From Bimastos eiseni (Eukaryota; Annelida; Clitellata; Crassiclitellata; Lumbricidae), in contig OY365807.1 in the NCBI GenBank assembly GCA_959347315.1, forward strand, positions 33,043,660 to 33,107,659: a DNA stretch of 64,000 nucleotides, given 5' to 3'. Numbering within the stretch: the stretch's first letter is position 1; each line of letters opens with the position of its first letter. The notes below the pieces were generated by a model. It saw only the letters and a list, made by a program, of their open reading frames with translations. It had not been told where the DNA came from and made no database searches. The position numbers and the translations under genes are program-made. Below are positions 35,991 to 48,318 of this stretch, one piece after another.

Positions 35991-37108
35991 AACCAGAAAT
36001 AGATAAAGCAAGTGACTAAGTATTGTAAGCAATGTTCAGAACAATTAAAACCGAGGTTATATTAGGAACAACAGACACACGCTGATTTGGCTTTCTTCCC
36101 CTGCTCTTGAGAGCGATTTTGGTTAAAGGCATCAAGATGTTTCTCATTTCTGAAATATCACGGAAGTCAACATCCGGAGTTGCTGAACCGGAAGCAATCT
36201 CAAAGGCATGGACAGAGCTCTGCGTGCAGTCCACATAGCGAGAAGGACTTCTGCTGTTGGCAAGGGACGACTTTGACATGTTGTTCCCTGCTGTGGTTTG
36301 GTGCCTGGTGTGGAGCTGATGCAATTGTTGGTCTATATTTGTCGAAATTTCCTTATGATGACTGTCTACAAGGATTACCGATCCGCCCTATGACCTGCTC
36401 GCAACCCAATGGCAATTGTCATACGGTATATGAAGTGATTCTGTTGAGAATAGGGAAGATCCGACTGCATCCTGTACCTAAAGTGCTGTAGGGCATAACT
36501 GGAAATCGCCTAGGACATTCGGCCGAATATGTCATTTTCGGGACTGTTCGGAAGCATTCGCCTCGGTAAATATTCCCCACACAAATAGTTAAAAACAAAT
36601 TTATTTAATTCGATATTTTTTATAAACAGTTGACAATCTTAAAATTTAAATAATAATTTAAAACCGATTAGTATTTATTACAGGCACAAACATTTATTTT
36701 GCTAATTTTTCATTACACGAAACAACAAAAGTGCTGAAGGTCATAAATTTTAACCTTCACCTGTAGATGATACTCGCTGGGCCAGCATTGCCATTGCTAT
36801 TCGGTTCGTACCTGGATCCAGCAAATAGTGCATCCAAATACTCGGATTCGGTACTTGGTTGATATTGTCTACTCGGTTATGCCCTAAAGTGCTGATTGGT
36901 GTTCTGCGGCTTCTGCCCCAAGACACCTTGCCACCACCAAGGTATTCATGGCATCTGCATGGCGGTCGCTCAGTCATGATCGGTCAGTCAACAGAATTTA
37001 TTCTCCTTCATTGTCAGGTTCAGATCTTGTATCCATATGTCAACTGGATCCCATGAATAAGGTGATGAATGTGGCTTCTCCCTTGAGGGCAATGGATAAC
37101 CAGTATGC

Positions 37109-37161
37109 GGTTTTCCCTGGGGGTTACCGGTTTTCCCTGGAGTGTTATTGGTTTTCCCTGG
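37109..37161. repeat. 20-21 bp tandem repeat, three units
   Basis: GGTTTTCCCTGG recurs at 37109, 37129 and 37150 with variable 8-9 base spacers. Confidence 0.85.
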
Positions 37162-38199
37162 TGTGTTGACGCAGATGTCACAGACAGCGAATGGGCCCTT
37201 TTCATGGAAGTCTTGCTTGTACTGGGCGGCAAAAAAACTTCTACAGATTGAACGCAATGACTGTTTACTTCAAAATTGTTTCTCTTAATGCAATTGGTAC
37301 CAATTGAAAGATATTCTGGGCCTCTAGGCAGAGAAATTCTGGGCACCTAGGCACAGAAGTTACGGGTCCCTAGACATAGCAGTTAGATGGACGTTTGACA
37401 GGAAAAAAATGATTGTGATAATATTCTGATGCTTTAAGTTTACACTAATTGTGGTTAGGTGTCAATAATATTATATTTAAAAAGGCATGAATCATAAATT
37501 TTGTGTGATTTGTTAAAATATTTTTCATAAATTCTTTGACTCCCTCTGCCCCTCCAAGGACAGTAATAATTAAATTAAATTGGGTGGGTGGGTGGACGGT
37601 GATCGGTGGGCCTGCCTATTTTTAGACCTTTGATGCTTACAGCAGCTATTAACCCAATTAGCACCTTGGTCTCTTTCCATGACTTTGTGCCTGTGACTGC
37701 TCACATTTGTCTTCCCTTTTTATACACATTTTTTACATCAAGCTCTTCAAACAACTAATTATTCAATGAACATTAGGCAATAATGCCGGCTAATGGGCTA
37801 AATTTTGGACAAGGTTACAATTTGCCTAAGTATAGATGGAGTGTAGAATAGAGAGAGATACAAAGAAGAAACAGCAAGGCTCATTGACTTCATGTGCCAG
37901 CAGTAAGTATAGCATATTACTTTTCCCACGACCACGACATTCCTCGGACATCCTCCCCCGCATGACATTCCCCTCGTGAGAATTTGCATTATAGTGGCTA
38001 TTTCAAATGATTATATATTGTTTATTACTTTAAAAATGATTATTTAAAGACCCAATGCTGCTTAAAGGGAGGACATAATGATCTGGGTCAAACTGCAGTT
38101 TAGGTCTGTATAGTATATGCTCACATCCAGTTTCTTGCTCATAGTAGCTGCTCTCATTGTGAAATAGAAGCCATAGAAGCCATAGAAGCCGGTTTGATG

Positions 38200-38756
38200 A
38201 AAAGAATTCTTCCTTAAATGGAAGTTGGATTGATGCAAAGAATTCTTTCTTAGATAGCAGTTGCATTGATGAAAGGAATTATTCTAGAATAGAAGCAGGA
38301 TTGGTGGAAAGAAGTCTGCTGAAAGAGAATTTGATTTAGTGACGAGATTTCTGTTTAAATGGAAGCATGACCAATGAAAAAAAATGCTGAAGTAGAAGCT
38401 GGATTTATTAGAGAATTCTGTTTAAATGGAAGTGAGATCGATAAAAATAATTATGTTCATATGGAAGCTTGATTGACAAAAAGATTTCTGCTTAAATGGA
38501 GGTCTGATTGATGAAAAAATGCCGTTTTAATGAAACTGAGACCGCTGAACAGAATTCTGCTTAAGTAGAAGCTGGAATGAGAATTCTGCCTAAACGGAAG
38601 CAGATTGATGAAATGAATTGTGTTTAAATGGAAGCTGGATCAGTGAATAAAATTATGCTGAGGTGGAAGCTATATTGATAAGGGAATTCTGCTTAAATGG
38701 AAGCGGGATCGACGAATGGAATTCTGTTTAAATGGAAGTTGAATTGATGAAAAATT
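38200..38756. repeat. Diverged minisatellite of about 35 bp, roughly 16 units
   Basis: The word GAATTCTGCTTAAATGGAAG and its variants recur about every 35 bases, each followed by a TGGATTGATGAAA-like half. Units differ by many substitutions and small indels, so the array is old and not freshly amplified. Many copies keep an EcoRI-type GAATTC. No coding content. Confidence 0.85.
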
Positions 38757-38866
38757 TCTTTACTGTGCCATTTGTAAGATTTCTATTAAATTCGCCTTGT
38801 GGGTGTCGGTTCAGACCAAGTTTAGATGATAACTATTTGGCTAACTAGAGGATAGTCTATGCTGTA

Positions 38867-38968
38867 TGTTCAATACATTGCTTTATATTCAATACACTGC
38901 AATACAACATTTCAACAACATGTTCAATACATTGCTTTATATTCAATACACTGCAATACAACATTTCA
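38867..38968. repeat. 54-bp tandem duplication
   Basis: TGTTCAATACATTGCTTTAT begins at 38867 and again at 38921. The two copies are identical over about 46 bases, so the duplication is recent. Confidence 0.92.
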
Positions 38969-38996
38969 TGCTGCTTCTCTTCCGAAGTACAGAAGT

Positions 38997-39001
<5 letters not shown>

Positions 39002-39039
<38 letters not shown>

Positions 39040-39060
39040 CATACACACTAACACACACAC
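39002..39060. repeat. AC microsatellite
   Basis: AC repeats, with interrupted copies after 39035. Confidence 0.92.
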
Positions 39061-39423
39061 GTGTAGGTGCATATACGTCAGAAGGCCAATGGTACAGCCC
39101 ATGTAAGACTGCTTGATATCCACGCAATGGAGGCGAGGACCCATTCTCTACACCTGGCAGTTTGAGGAGCACTGTAACCTATATGCTTCTGCGTCCCGGA
39201 ATGCAATTATCAACTATGTCCGATGCAGAACTCAATTAAGCTTATATGGAAACCCTGATCAGTGTTTTATGTAGGCTTATGCATGCAGATAATGTATACC
39301 ATATAAATAGTATATGTATTATGTATGTGTGTGTGTAATTATATGCAGAACTTTGCTATTAAAGCGTCTGTGTATAGCATAGTGTTGCCATGAATTGCAT
39401 AGGAAAAAGAATAGAAGCGAATT

Positions 39424-39425
<2 letters not shown>

Positions 39426-39482
<57 letters not shown>

Positions 39483-39560
39483 TATACATATATAATATAT
39501 ATACATATATATACATATATATATATATGTGTGTGTGTGTATGTGTGTGTTTAGGTGTGT
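39426..39560. repeat. TA then GT microsatellite
   Basis: About 53 bases of perfect TA, then ATACATATAT-type copies, then GT repeats. Confidence 0.95.
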
Positions 39561-40406
39561 GTATTTATTCATATATTCTTAAAAGCCATTTCCTCAAATG
39601 TCAGTATGTATTAACCTACCTGTGTAGGTTAGTTTATGATTAGGTAAGTGCTAGGTCTGACTGGTAGATGTGAAGTGTTATAGTATTAGTTTGGTGAATG
39701 GATGGATGATGATATATCAATGTCCTCAATCCTCCTACCTCATGTCTTTTCTGAAGCTACCGGTGGTAACTGACTAGGGGGCCAGTCTGCATGGATGGTG
39801 AGGGGGTGATTCAAGACCAATTCTAGTGATGCCCCTTTGATATGGCGGTTGAGGTTCCTGTAGGAGGCTCTCCGGATGTTTTCCACATGATGGACCTTGT
39901 TCCTGTTGTCTCCACTGGATGGAGGTGAGGATGAACTGCAGACTGAGTGTTTGGGGGATGGCTCCCCACCCCACTACATCATCTTTGCCCTTAACCATTA
40001 TCTGTTAGTAGAGGTGGCGATGATTAGTTATTGATTACCTGAGTAAGGGGTTGGTAAATAAGCAAATGTATAAGTGAGGAAGTAAGCAGAATGATCTGGT
40101 GGTATCAAAGCCCTGAGGCCCGCGATGATTTTTTTCAGGGCCTGCAGACTAGCAGAACCTTGCCTAAAGACTGCAGAATTTTGAGAATTAAAGTTCAAAT
40201 TTGTAATTTTTAACTGCAGGTGAAATGGAATGAAATTGCCATGCTAGCAATAAGCCAGTTGATGCAAAACCTTCACTCTGCTATAGACGTTATTGATAAT
40301 AAAGAAAAATTGTAAGACTGTTAGTTTTTAAAACATTTTTGGAGGATCACCATGTTCTCCTATAAATAGATCTGCACCAATGATGTCACTTTTTGTTGAT
40401 TATGCC

Positions 40407-40566
40407 GATGCCACGAATAGCCGATTATTGAAATAGCTGATGCCACGAATAGCCGATTATTGAAATAGCTGATGCCACGAATAGCCGATTATTGAAATAG
40501 CTGATGCCACGAATAGCCGATTATTGAAATAGCTGATGCCACGAATAGCCGATTATTGAAATAGCT
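40407..40566. repeat. 32-bp tandem repeat, five near-identical units
   Basis: GATGCCACGAATAGCCGATT starts at 40407, 40439, 40471, 40503 and 40535. I see no differences between units. A truncated GATGCCGATG follows at 40567. The identity implies recent expansion. Confidence 0.95.
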
Positions 40567-41949
40567 GATGCCGATGTGAGATCGCGCATACGGAATGTAC
40601 ATTATTTTTACCTATGACGAACAGAATGCATGCGTTGTTATACCGTACACTGGTGTAGGGTGACATCATTACATGACAAAAACATTGTAGTTGCAGTTGA
40701 ATGAAACAAATGAAATGATACAATAGAATATTTTGTTTAAAATAGAACAATGACTGCATTTGAATTAGCCACTGGAGGAAGAAATATGTTAAGCAATGTT
40801 GTAAACATTTTCTCAGTGATTTAGTGATTCAGAATTTTAAAAGGAGATACTTGAGAGTAAGTTAAGAAAGTGTAATGTTTTAAATTCTTAATCCTTTTGA
40901 TGAGCAGAATTTTTTTCCGAGTGCGATGCGTATGTCGTTGGTAATTGGTTGACTGATTTGATAGTGTAATATTTTAACCAGAATAAAAAGACATGACTAT
41001 TTTGTCATCATCATTTTTCCAATTAATTAGATCTCAATAACCTGCCCATTTGGAAACAAGTCGATAGTTTTAGGTAAACTGACTGATTTGAAAACTTTTA
41101 AGAAACACATGAAAGAAGTTCTATTTGTTAGATTGCATTTGTAGAGATATAAAATGTTTCACTGTAGTCACTCACTTTAAGGCTTCAGCAGAATGTTACA
41201 TGGTCGTCAGATTTGAATTCATCACAAGAAAATAGGTCTCACAATTTTTATTCCTCAGTATTGATTACAAGGTGGTTAGTCTGAAGTCTTGCAAATGCTG
41301 AATATTCTTTTGTTGACAGTCCAGTCGTGAGACCTTTTCTAAGAGTTTTGCTGCTCCTGTAATTTATGAGGAAAGATTCTGTAATGTGCTGTTTGATTTC
41401 TTTTGTTTGTATGCGATGCATGTTTGCAATTCATTCCAACAGTCAGGCAATTGTTGCTGCTGTTGATAGATGCTTGTAATATAATCAGCGCTTGGATTTT
41501 TACATTGCTGTATTGTTTTCGAAGGGTAAAAGACTGATATCAACAACAACATTGTTCTTTATTATCACTTGAAAGTCATTGTCATAATTGTTTCATCTCT
41601 ATGGTCACGTTTGTCACAGTGAGTGCTCGTGCGTCTGCGTTGCGTTCTTTTAGATTTGCATGCTTACGACTGGACTGTGCCTTCTTAATGAATGGTTGTA
41701 TTTATACGCCTGAGTTGCCATCGTATCAGGTTTCATCCATGATGTTTTGACTCTTTTTATCAATGTATATTCTTTTATGCTGAACGCATTTGATTGAGTT
41801 CAACGTTGGTTCTTCATCATGCAGCCATAAAATCTTTTTATGTATACGCGTGGCTCTGTCGCTTGTTGGCGCTGTCTCCTGAAGATTCATATTGAACAGC
41901 GGTGGCTGCTTCTGCCTACCATGAAACGAAATGGTTTATAACAAGATGT

Positions 41950-42235
41950 TGGTTCATTGAATCATCATACATACCATCAATGATGGTGATTGTCATTGTG
42001 GGATGGTGATTGATAATCATTGTGGGATGGTGATGATCATTGTGACATGATGATGATCATTTGTGACATGATGATGATCATTTGTGGGATGGTGAGATGA
42101 TCATTAATTCATTATGGGATGGTGATGACCATTGTGACATGATTATGATCATTTGTGGGATGGTGATGACCATTGTGGGATGGTGATGGTCGTTGTGGGA
42201 TGGTGACGACCATTGTGACATGTTGTTGACAACAT
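41950..42235. repeat. GATGATCATTGTG minisatellite
   Basis: Imperfect repeats of a 20-30 base unit with GATGATCATT, TGTGACATGATG and TGTGGGATGGTGATG words. GATC-rich palindromic cores recur. Confidence 0.85.
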
Positions 42236-45070
42236 TAGGCTGTCTATTGTTTACCCATCTTCTTGGAGTCATTTTTTGAGTTTGAATGTACTGACCAGGT
42301 TGTGATTTGGTTTGAGCAATGATTTGGGTTGCTTACAACCATTAAATTGTAATTTAAGCTTTTTTACAGTGGTGCAACGGCTGTTCTTAGATGAGATTAG
42401 ACTATAATTATTCGTCTTAGTGATGTTATAATTTATATAGATTTATTGTCATAATATGGAGATAATTGATGGATGTTTGCCCGTATTATTTTGGGCTTCA
42501 GGGTGGGGCAATTTAATTATTTACTCATAGCTGTTGACCACCCACCCCCTCCAACAAAAACAACAAATGGACAGTTAGCATGTCCAGCTATATTGGTTGT
42601 TACAGGTCCAGTTGTAAATGACTGGCTTGGGGCTTAAGTTATGGATGAGTATTTTTTTTAAATACTGAGCATGGGGTCCCTGTTATTGTTGGGCTTTGGG
42701 GAAATTGCGGGCAATTTTCTTATTATCTTTGCTAGGTTGGGTTGTTTTGGTGGAAACAGGCAAAGTGGGAAGGGCAAGTGGCAAGTACATGTAATGAAAA
42801 TTAAGGATTATGTAAAGATAAAGCTTGAAAGTGGAAGGGATATCTTATGGAGTTGGATCAGCTAAACGACCAGTCTAGAGGTGTGGGGTGAGATGAAGAC
42901 AAGATGACATGCTTAATATGAGACAAATTCAATCAGCTCCTAGGTGCTGTAAAATAATTGCCAAAACAGAAGCATCAACTGTCTTTGTAGAAATGGTAGA
43001 ATTAATGGTTCAAGAAAGTGGACGGATGACACCTGCTTCAGAATCTGGTTTTTGTCAGTCGCTCTAGTCAATTGCTGCTAACTTCAAGTTCTGTAATTTG
43101 TTGCAACAAAACAACCTTCATCTGTTGTGACTAATGGAAAGGTGCAACAAGAGGGGCTTCCAATTCAAGTACGCCATTCTAGCAATGGTCCCATGAACTC
43201 AATTGCCCTCTGTAGCACTCTGACATTTTTTTGGAGCCCACTAACGCTATGATCCAAGATGACAATAGCCATCATGTCTTTTGTACAAACGCAGAGGTAC
43301 AAGAAGTTTATGAGGTTAGAATGTGTATCCTGTAGCTAAGACTCTTAAAGAGACGTCTGATTGTGTTCAAAACCCAACAGTCACAGTTACTTAAGTTCAT
43401 TTAATCAGAAGTTTTTTTATGAGGGACGGTCAGCAGCTTCATCCATCTAAGTCTTCCACTTCCACTCACGACTGAATGCTGAACTCTTCAAACTATCCAA
43501 TCCAGATTCTACTCCTAATAGTCTCCTATGCCGCCAACATCATCACCGACTACCACCGTAATACCATGCTGTCTCCTTGGCTTGACCTCCCCGGATTTTG
43601 ACCTGGCACCGGAAAGAAACGAGAGGCTTGGCTAAATAAATTGCGGATTTGATTTCGTATAGTGCAGGTGAATAAGCTGGTCTCCCCAATGTGGCTCTTG
43701 CGGGAATTGAGATATTTTCTAAGCTGTTCATTACATTCAGTGTATTGTTTACCATATGCCAGAAATTTCCTTTCTTCAAGTGATGCTTTCTTTTGGATTT
43801 TGGCCTAACTTACTCTTAACTGAAATTTGTCTATTAGGTTAATGTGGCCATCATTGTTACTTTGTGCATTGTTACTGTTGTGCTATATAATTCTTATCAG
43901 CTTAGACAGCAACAGACAGACGCACTTCCATTTATCAGTTTATTGTCTAATGACAAGTTGATGGTAATCAACATTCAAACTCACTCTGGTTTCCTTTGGT
44001 TACTGACCATCACAGTGTAAGTGACCTGAGCAGAAGGACATTTTTAGATTTGCTGGACTTTTCCGTGACTCAAATGAGACTCTAATGTGCCTGCTTTACA
44101 TGCATTACACATGCCAAAGGACGCGCATTACACGTGCCAAAGTCATTGGACAGCTGCCGTGCTAATAAAATTGAAACCAGAGAGAAAGCTTACGGCCAGC
44201 ATTGTATATTGTTGCTATGGCAACCTTTGAAGTTGTTTGACATGAATGGCGGTTCTCTGACATCTTTGAAGTCTGCATCTTGGTAATAAACCAAAGCAAA
44301 AGTGAAAAAGTGTGACCTTTTGGAGAAGGTGGTTGAGCAGTGCTTCACATGGCCTGTACTGCCCCCTCCCCCTCCAACCCAGGGAATGTAATTATGTTTG
44401 CATGAACTTGGATATTGGGTCTGACTTGTGCTTATTTTTATTGTTAAAGAACTCAGGCAGGTGACAATTGGTGTATTTATGTGGTCAGTATCTGACCTTT
44501 TTTGGCACTAGCTAAGCTTCTTGCCATTCATTGTCTCCTTCCTCCTTTTGTCCATCCTATTGTTGTTACAGTCTGGTTGAGGCAGCAGGTTATTTAGAAG
44601 TGACCAGATAAGTGATAATTTATCACTGATGATAAATGAAACATTCGCTGTCCACGATGGCCCTTGATGTGCCAAGTGAACCTCTTGAATTTCTGCCATT
44701 TTGTGCAGCTTGGTATTTGAAGACCACTGACGAATGTGTGCTAGTGATTTAGTCTGTTGTGGGAGAAGTGTTACTTTGAGGAGTGCGTTGTAGAGCCTCT
44801 CCTAGAGGAATGGAGACTTAGGGGAGGACATGAGGGGACGGTGTCCTCAAAATTTTAGTGAATGGGATGGATATGATTATATTCCCCTTCCTAATATTTC
44901 ATAAATATTTCATGATTATTATAAATATTCTGCTGTTCATTCTTTTTTGCTGCATCGATATGTTTGGGATTGTAAATTTTTCGTCCCTCCCAAATTCCAA
45001 TTTTGGCGATCTATCCCCCCCTAATCCAGGACTAATTCTCCGCCTATGCTCTCCAGAGCACCAAGAGGAG

Positions 45071-45110
45071 TTCTCTGGTACTGTCTGGTACTGCCTGGTA
45101 CTGTCTGGTA
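45071..45110 (+). repeat. 40-nt direct repeat, copy upstream of exon 4
   Basis: Four 10-base units of the type CTGTCTGGTA. It is identical over 40 bases to 45771-45810. Confidence 0.95.
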
Positions 45111-45394
45111 CACCAGTATATGCTTTGACTGTTGGAGAATTGAGTCTGTACAGCTGTAGTTAGTTTGTGCCTGCCTGTCATTTCATATGCTTTTCAAAAA
45201 TTTTGATAGCATATCTAGTTGAGTTCTTTCGACTTATGCTATTTTAAATTATTTGTGTTATTGGGTTTTACTGTGAAAGATGAGACCCAGGTTCGTCAGA
45301 GTTGTAACTATTTTCCCTCTTTGTTTTGTGTATGTAATTGCTCATAGTAGCATTGTGCAGTATTACATACGATGCATTGATCTTTAATGTACAG

Positions 45395-45523
45395 GTGACG
45401 ATTGAATCTCAACACAGTGCCACAGAATATTCATCCGTTTTGATCGAGCGAAACACTGTGATCAGCCCGAGCGTGGCCTTCGATCCTAAGCAGGAACACA
45501 TCTACATCATGACGGATAGAAAG
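45395..45523 (+). CDS. PLXN: Plexin coding exon 4: last sema blade
   Basis: Encodes residues 465-507 (129 bases, phase 0; acceptor AATGTACAG, donor AAG|GTGACT). It begins VTIESQ, which completes the L-K-K-V strand started by exon 3. It contains ISPSVAFDPKQEHIYIMTDR, matching the plexin pattern V-x-x-D-x-x-F-D-x-x-x-x-[YH]-[LI]-Y-[VI]-M-[ST]-[ED]-[RK] that closes the propeller. The exon stands alone between introns of 18.5 and 8.9 kb and is bracketed by the 40-nt direct repeats at 45071 and 45771. Its short length and symmetric phase mean that skipping it would keep the frame but delete the last blade. Confidence 0.93.
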
Positions 45524-45770
45524 GTGACTGGTTCTGATCATTTCAAATTTGTTTCTCCAATTGTGCCTTGTTTTGTTGCTTGTGTGTAAGAGTTTTGGAT
45601 TGTTCTGAAAAGTCTACATGGATTACGAGGAAACTTATGTGTGAGTAGGCCCAAGGGAGACGTTAGGTTGATGGGCAGGAAGTTATGGATGATATGGAGA
45701 TGATGCTATGAAATCCTATGGAGGATGCATATGATTGATTGATGTGCGGCTGTGGCAGACCTAAGAGAAG

Positions 45771-45810
45771 TTCTCTGGTACTGTCTGGTACTGCCTGGTA
45801 CTGTCTGGTA
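45771..45810 (+). repeat. 40-nt direct repeat, copy downstream of exon 4
   Basis: Identical to 45071-45110. The ten bases upstream are also similar (CTAAGAGAAG against CCAAGAGGAG). Confidence 0.95.
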
Positions 45811-47518
45811 TTGTCTATTACTGTATGCATGTCCAGCACTCTGATGGTGCTCACATGTCTCAAAACGGCAGATATGACTTGACTTAGGCTCTGCTTGGCA
45901 GAGGTACCAGATTATGCCACGCATGACACATGCTTTGTTGATCTATTATGACGATAAGACAGAAAGAAGTGTGTCTTTCTCTCGCCAGACAACATATGCA
46001 TATGAGAGTATTATTTGCTACACTAATGTCTACCCATTTGAAGGGTCTGGTTGTTGAAGGGGCTTGAGCTGAAGTGTAGACAAACAAGGGAACTATTTTC
46101 ATGGAAATAGACTGCTTGATAAGCCACGCGATAGTACGAGTACCCATCTATGTGGCACTGACCAATCTTCGAAGCCTTCTCGGACCACACAATCGTGGTT
46201 TTATTAGAAGCGTTTTCTACCACCATCCATGAGCTTTTTGCGTGAAAAGCTCTGAAGCACAGTTAAATTACAAGAATTATTCTAATGACCGTGCAGCCTA
46301 CACTCTCTCTTGACAGGTTTTATTCTTAGGCAATGATTTATCGCTGTCTCTGGGGAAATGGGGATTTGCTTCCTCAGCATCGATGGAAAATACTGAGAAC
46401 TCTACTGGTTGAGCTGGAAAAGTTAATCTGACAGGGAAGTTGAACTCGTGAGTGACACAGTGGTGAGGGTAACATTTGAACCTTGACTCCACGTTTTGAG
46501 AATATTGCCTTTTTCAGAGCTTTTCCCCTGAAATATGAGCAGTAAAATCAGGAGCTTCTCAAAATAGAGTTCGTTATATAATGATGTATGAAGATATTAG
46601 GAGTCATGTCTGCAGAATGGCTTTTTGCACAGGGGCTCTAGTGGCAATAAATTACAGGAACTGTAGGTTAAGGCTGTCGGTTTTATATTTCATTTATTAT
46701 TGTTTTATCCAACGTTATGATGACCTCGTGGCATTTCCCTGTCTGCTTATTGGCATCTTAATAAATTCTGCTGTGATGGAAAGCCTAAATCTAGGCATGT
46801 CGAAAAACAGGATATTGTTGCCAAATAAATATTCTGGACAGTTGATAGTATTCCTCCATCATTTGATAGGATGTTTAATGCTTTCCTATTCAAAGGTATT
46901 AATATTCGACAGGATCTCTGCAGCCCCAATGTTTATTATTTTGCGTTTAGCAGTTAATGGAGTTGGCAATCTGCTTGAATATTAATATCAATTAGGTTTT
47001 AATTATTTTTTTGATATGTATTAGGACTTCTAAAGTAAAGTCTTGTTATATTTGACATCATTGTGACAAGCACATATGCACTTATTTATTCTGCGCTAAG
47101 TACCATCCGTGGTCTGTAGCTGAAAGTCTGGGTGGTGTTGTGGTAGGAAGAAATGTCTGTCTGCAGACCACACAGCAACAATTACATCTCGCTAGACATA
47201 TTCATGAAATGACTGAAAAAATTGTTTCTAGATACTTGCTTGTTCTGACTGACTGTTCTAACCCACCTTCGTCTGTGATTCCTTGCTCAACTGATGGCAA
47301 ATGTTTTAATTGCAGGCTTTTCATGCGAGCGTTTACACACAGCTATATCTGCTTTTGATTGGTCATTTGGCATTAACTCACTTTATCATCCTGTCCAAAT
47401 GCATGCATTGCAATTGAATTTACTTACTTCTGCGACACAAGTGTCTAATGCACACGGCATCAACCGATTGTGCATCGTGGGTAATATGCAATCGGATCAT
47501 CTATCAGGGTAATTCAAC

Positions 47519-47587
47519 ACACACACACACACACACGCACACGCACACGCACACGCACACGCACACGCACACGCACACACACACACG
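47519..47587. repeat. AC / ACGC microsatellite
   Basis: AC repeats with a central block of CACACG hexamers. Confidence 0.95.
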
Positions 47588-48269
47588 CATCCACGTGTGC
47601 AACATAGACGCATGTATCTGAGTGTTTTACCTACCTTCCTTAACCCTTACAAGTCCAATTATTATAGTAAACACATTAAAATTGGCCGCTCACAGCAGCC
47701 TCAGAAGTGGTAAGGGTTAATGCGAGTTACCACTACGTGGATTAAATTTTGCCACTGCCATGTTTTTGATTTTATTAAACTTTTTAATTTTAAACATGTG
47801 TTGAATAATAGCTCCATTAAAGCACTTCTGGACTGTCTTTCTTTGATTACTGATTTCCTTGATCTGATTTATGCAGTGGCTGGTCATAGCTGTAGAAAAA
47901 TCTGACCATTCGCCTGCTATCTGATCAGCTTTTCTCATTGAAAAACACATTTTGGTCAACTGTCTAATCGCATAAGGTTCACTTGTGGCTTCTCGGTATT
48001 TTTTTATATGCTTTTTTCTATTTGTCGAAACGAAATTGGACTAAATTGTGAATGGCAGATAAGAAATGTGAAAGAACACCTTAATCTTCCTAAAGCTGAC
48101 ATCGATAAGGAGCTTGCCATTGTGAAAGACCAGATTTTATTTCTGCTTAGAGGAAATCTTTCAAATAATTAGCCGTATGTCGTTAGCATTAGCCATCCAT
48201 CATTACCATTAGCCGTCCTTACTATGACTTGTCTTGCACGGATTTTCCGATAATGATTGATCATCTGAC

Positions 48270-48318
48270 GCTGTGTATGTCTGTCTGTCTGTTGGTCTGT
48301 CTGTCTGTTTGTCTGTCT
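48270..48318. repeat. CTGT microsatellite, interrupted
   Basis: CTGT units broken by TTGG and TTTG. Confidence 0.9.

Larger units (their letters stand above)
26864..45394 (+). other. Plexin intron 3 (18531 bases)
   Basis: GTATGT to GTACAG. The largest intron. It contains no supported gene; open frames on both strands are short or repeat-derived. Its contents (microsatellites, SINE, minisatellites, dispersed repeat, CGG patch) are listed separately. Stretches such as 26864-28100, 34000-35800 and 42240-45060 show nothing I can identify. Confidence 0.85.

Noticed and set aside
38200..38756. CRISPR-like spacing of a repeated core about every 35 bases
   Set aside because: The parts between cores are themselves related, so this is a diverged tandem minisatellite.
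40407..40566. CRISPR-like regular array
   Set aside because: Units are contiguous with no unique spacers, and the genome is animal.
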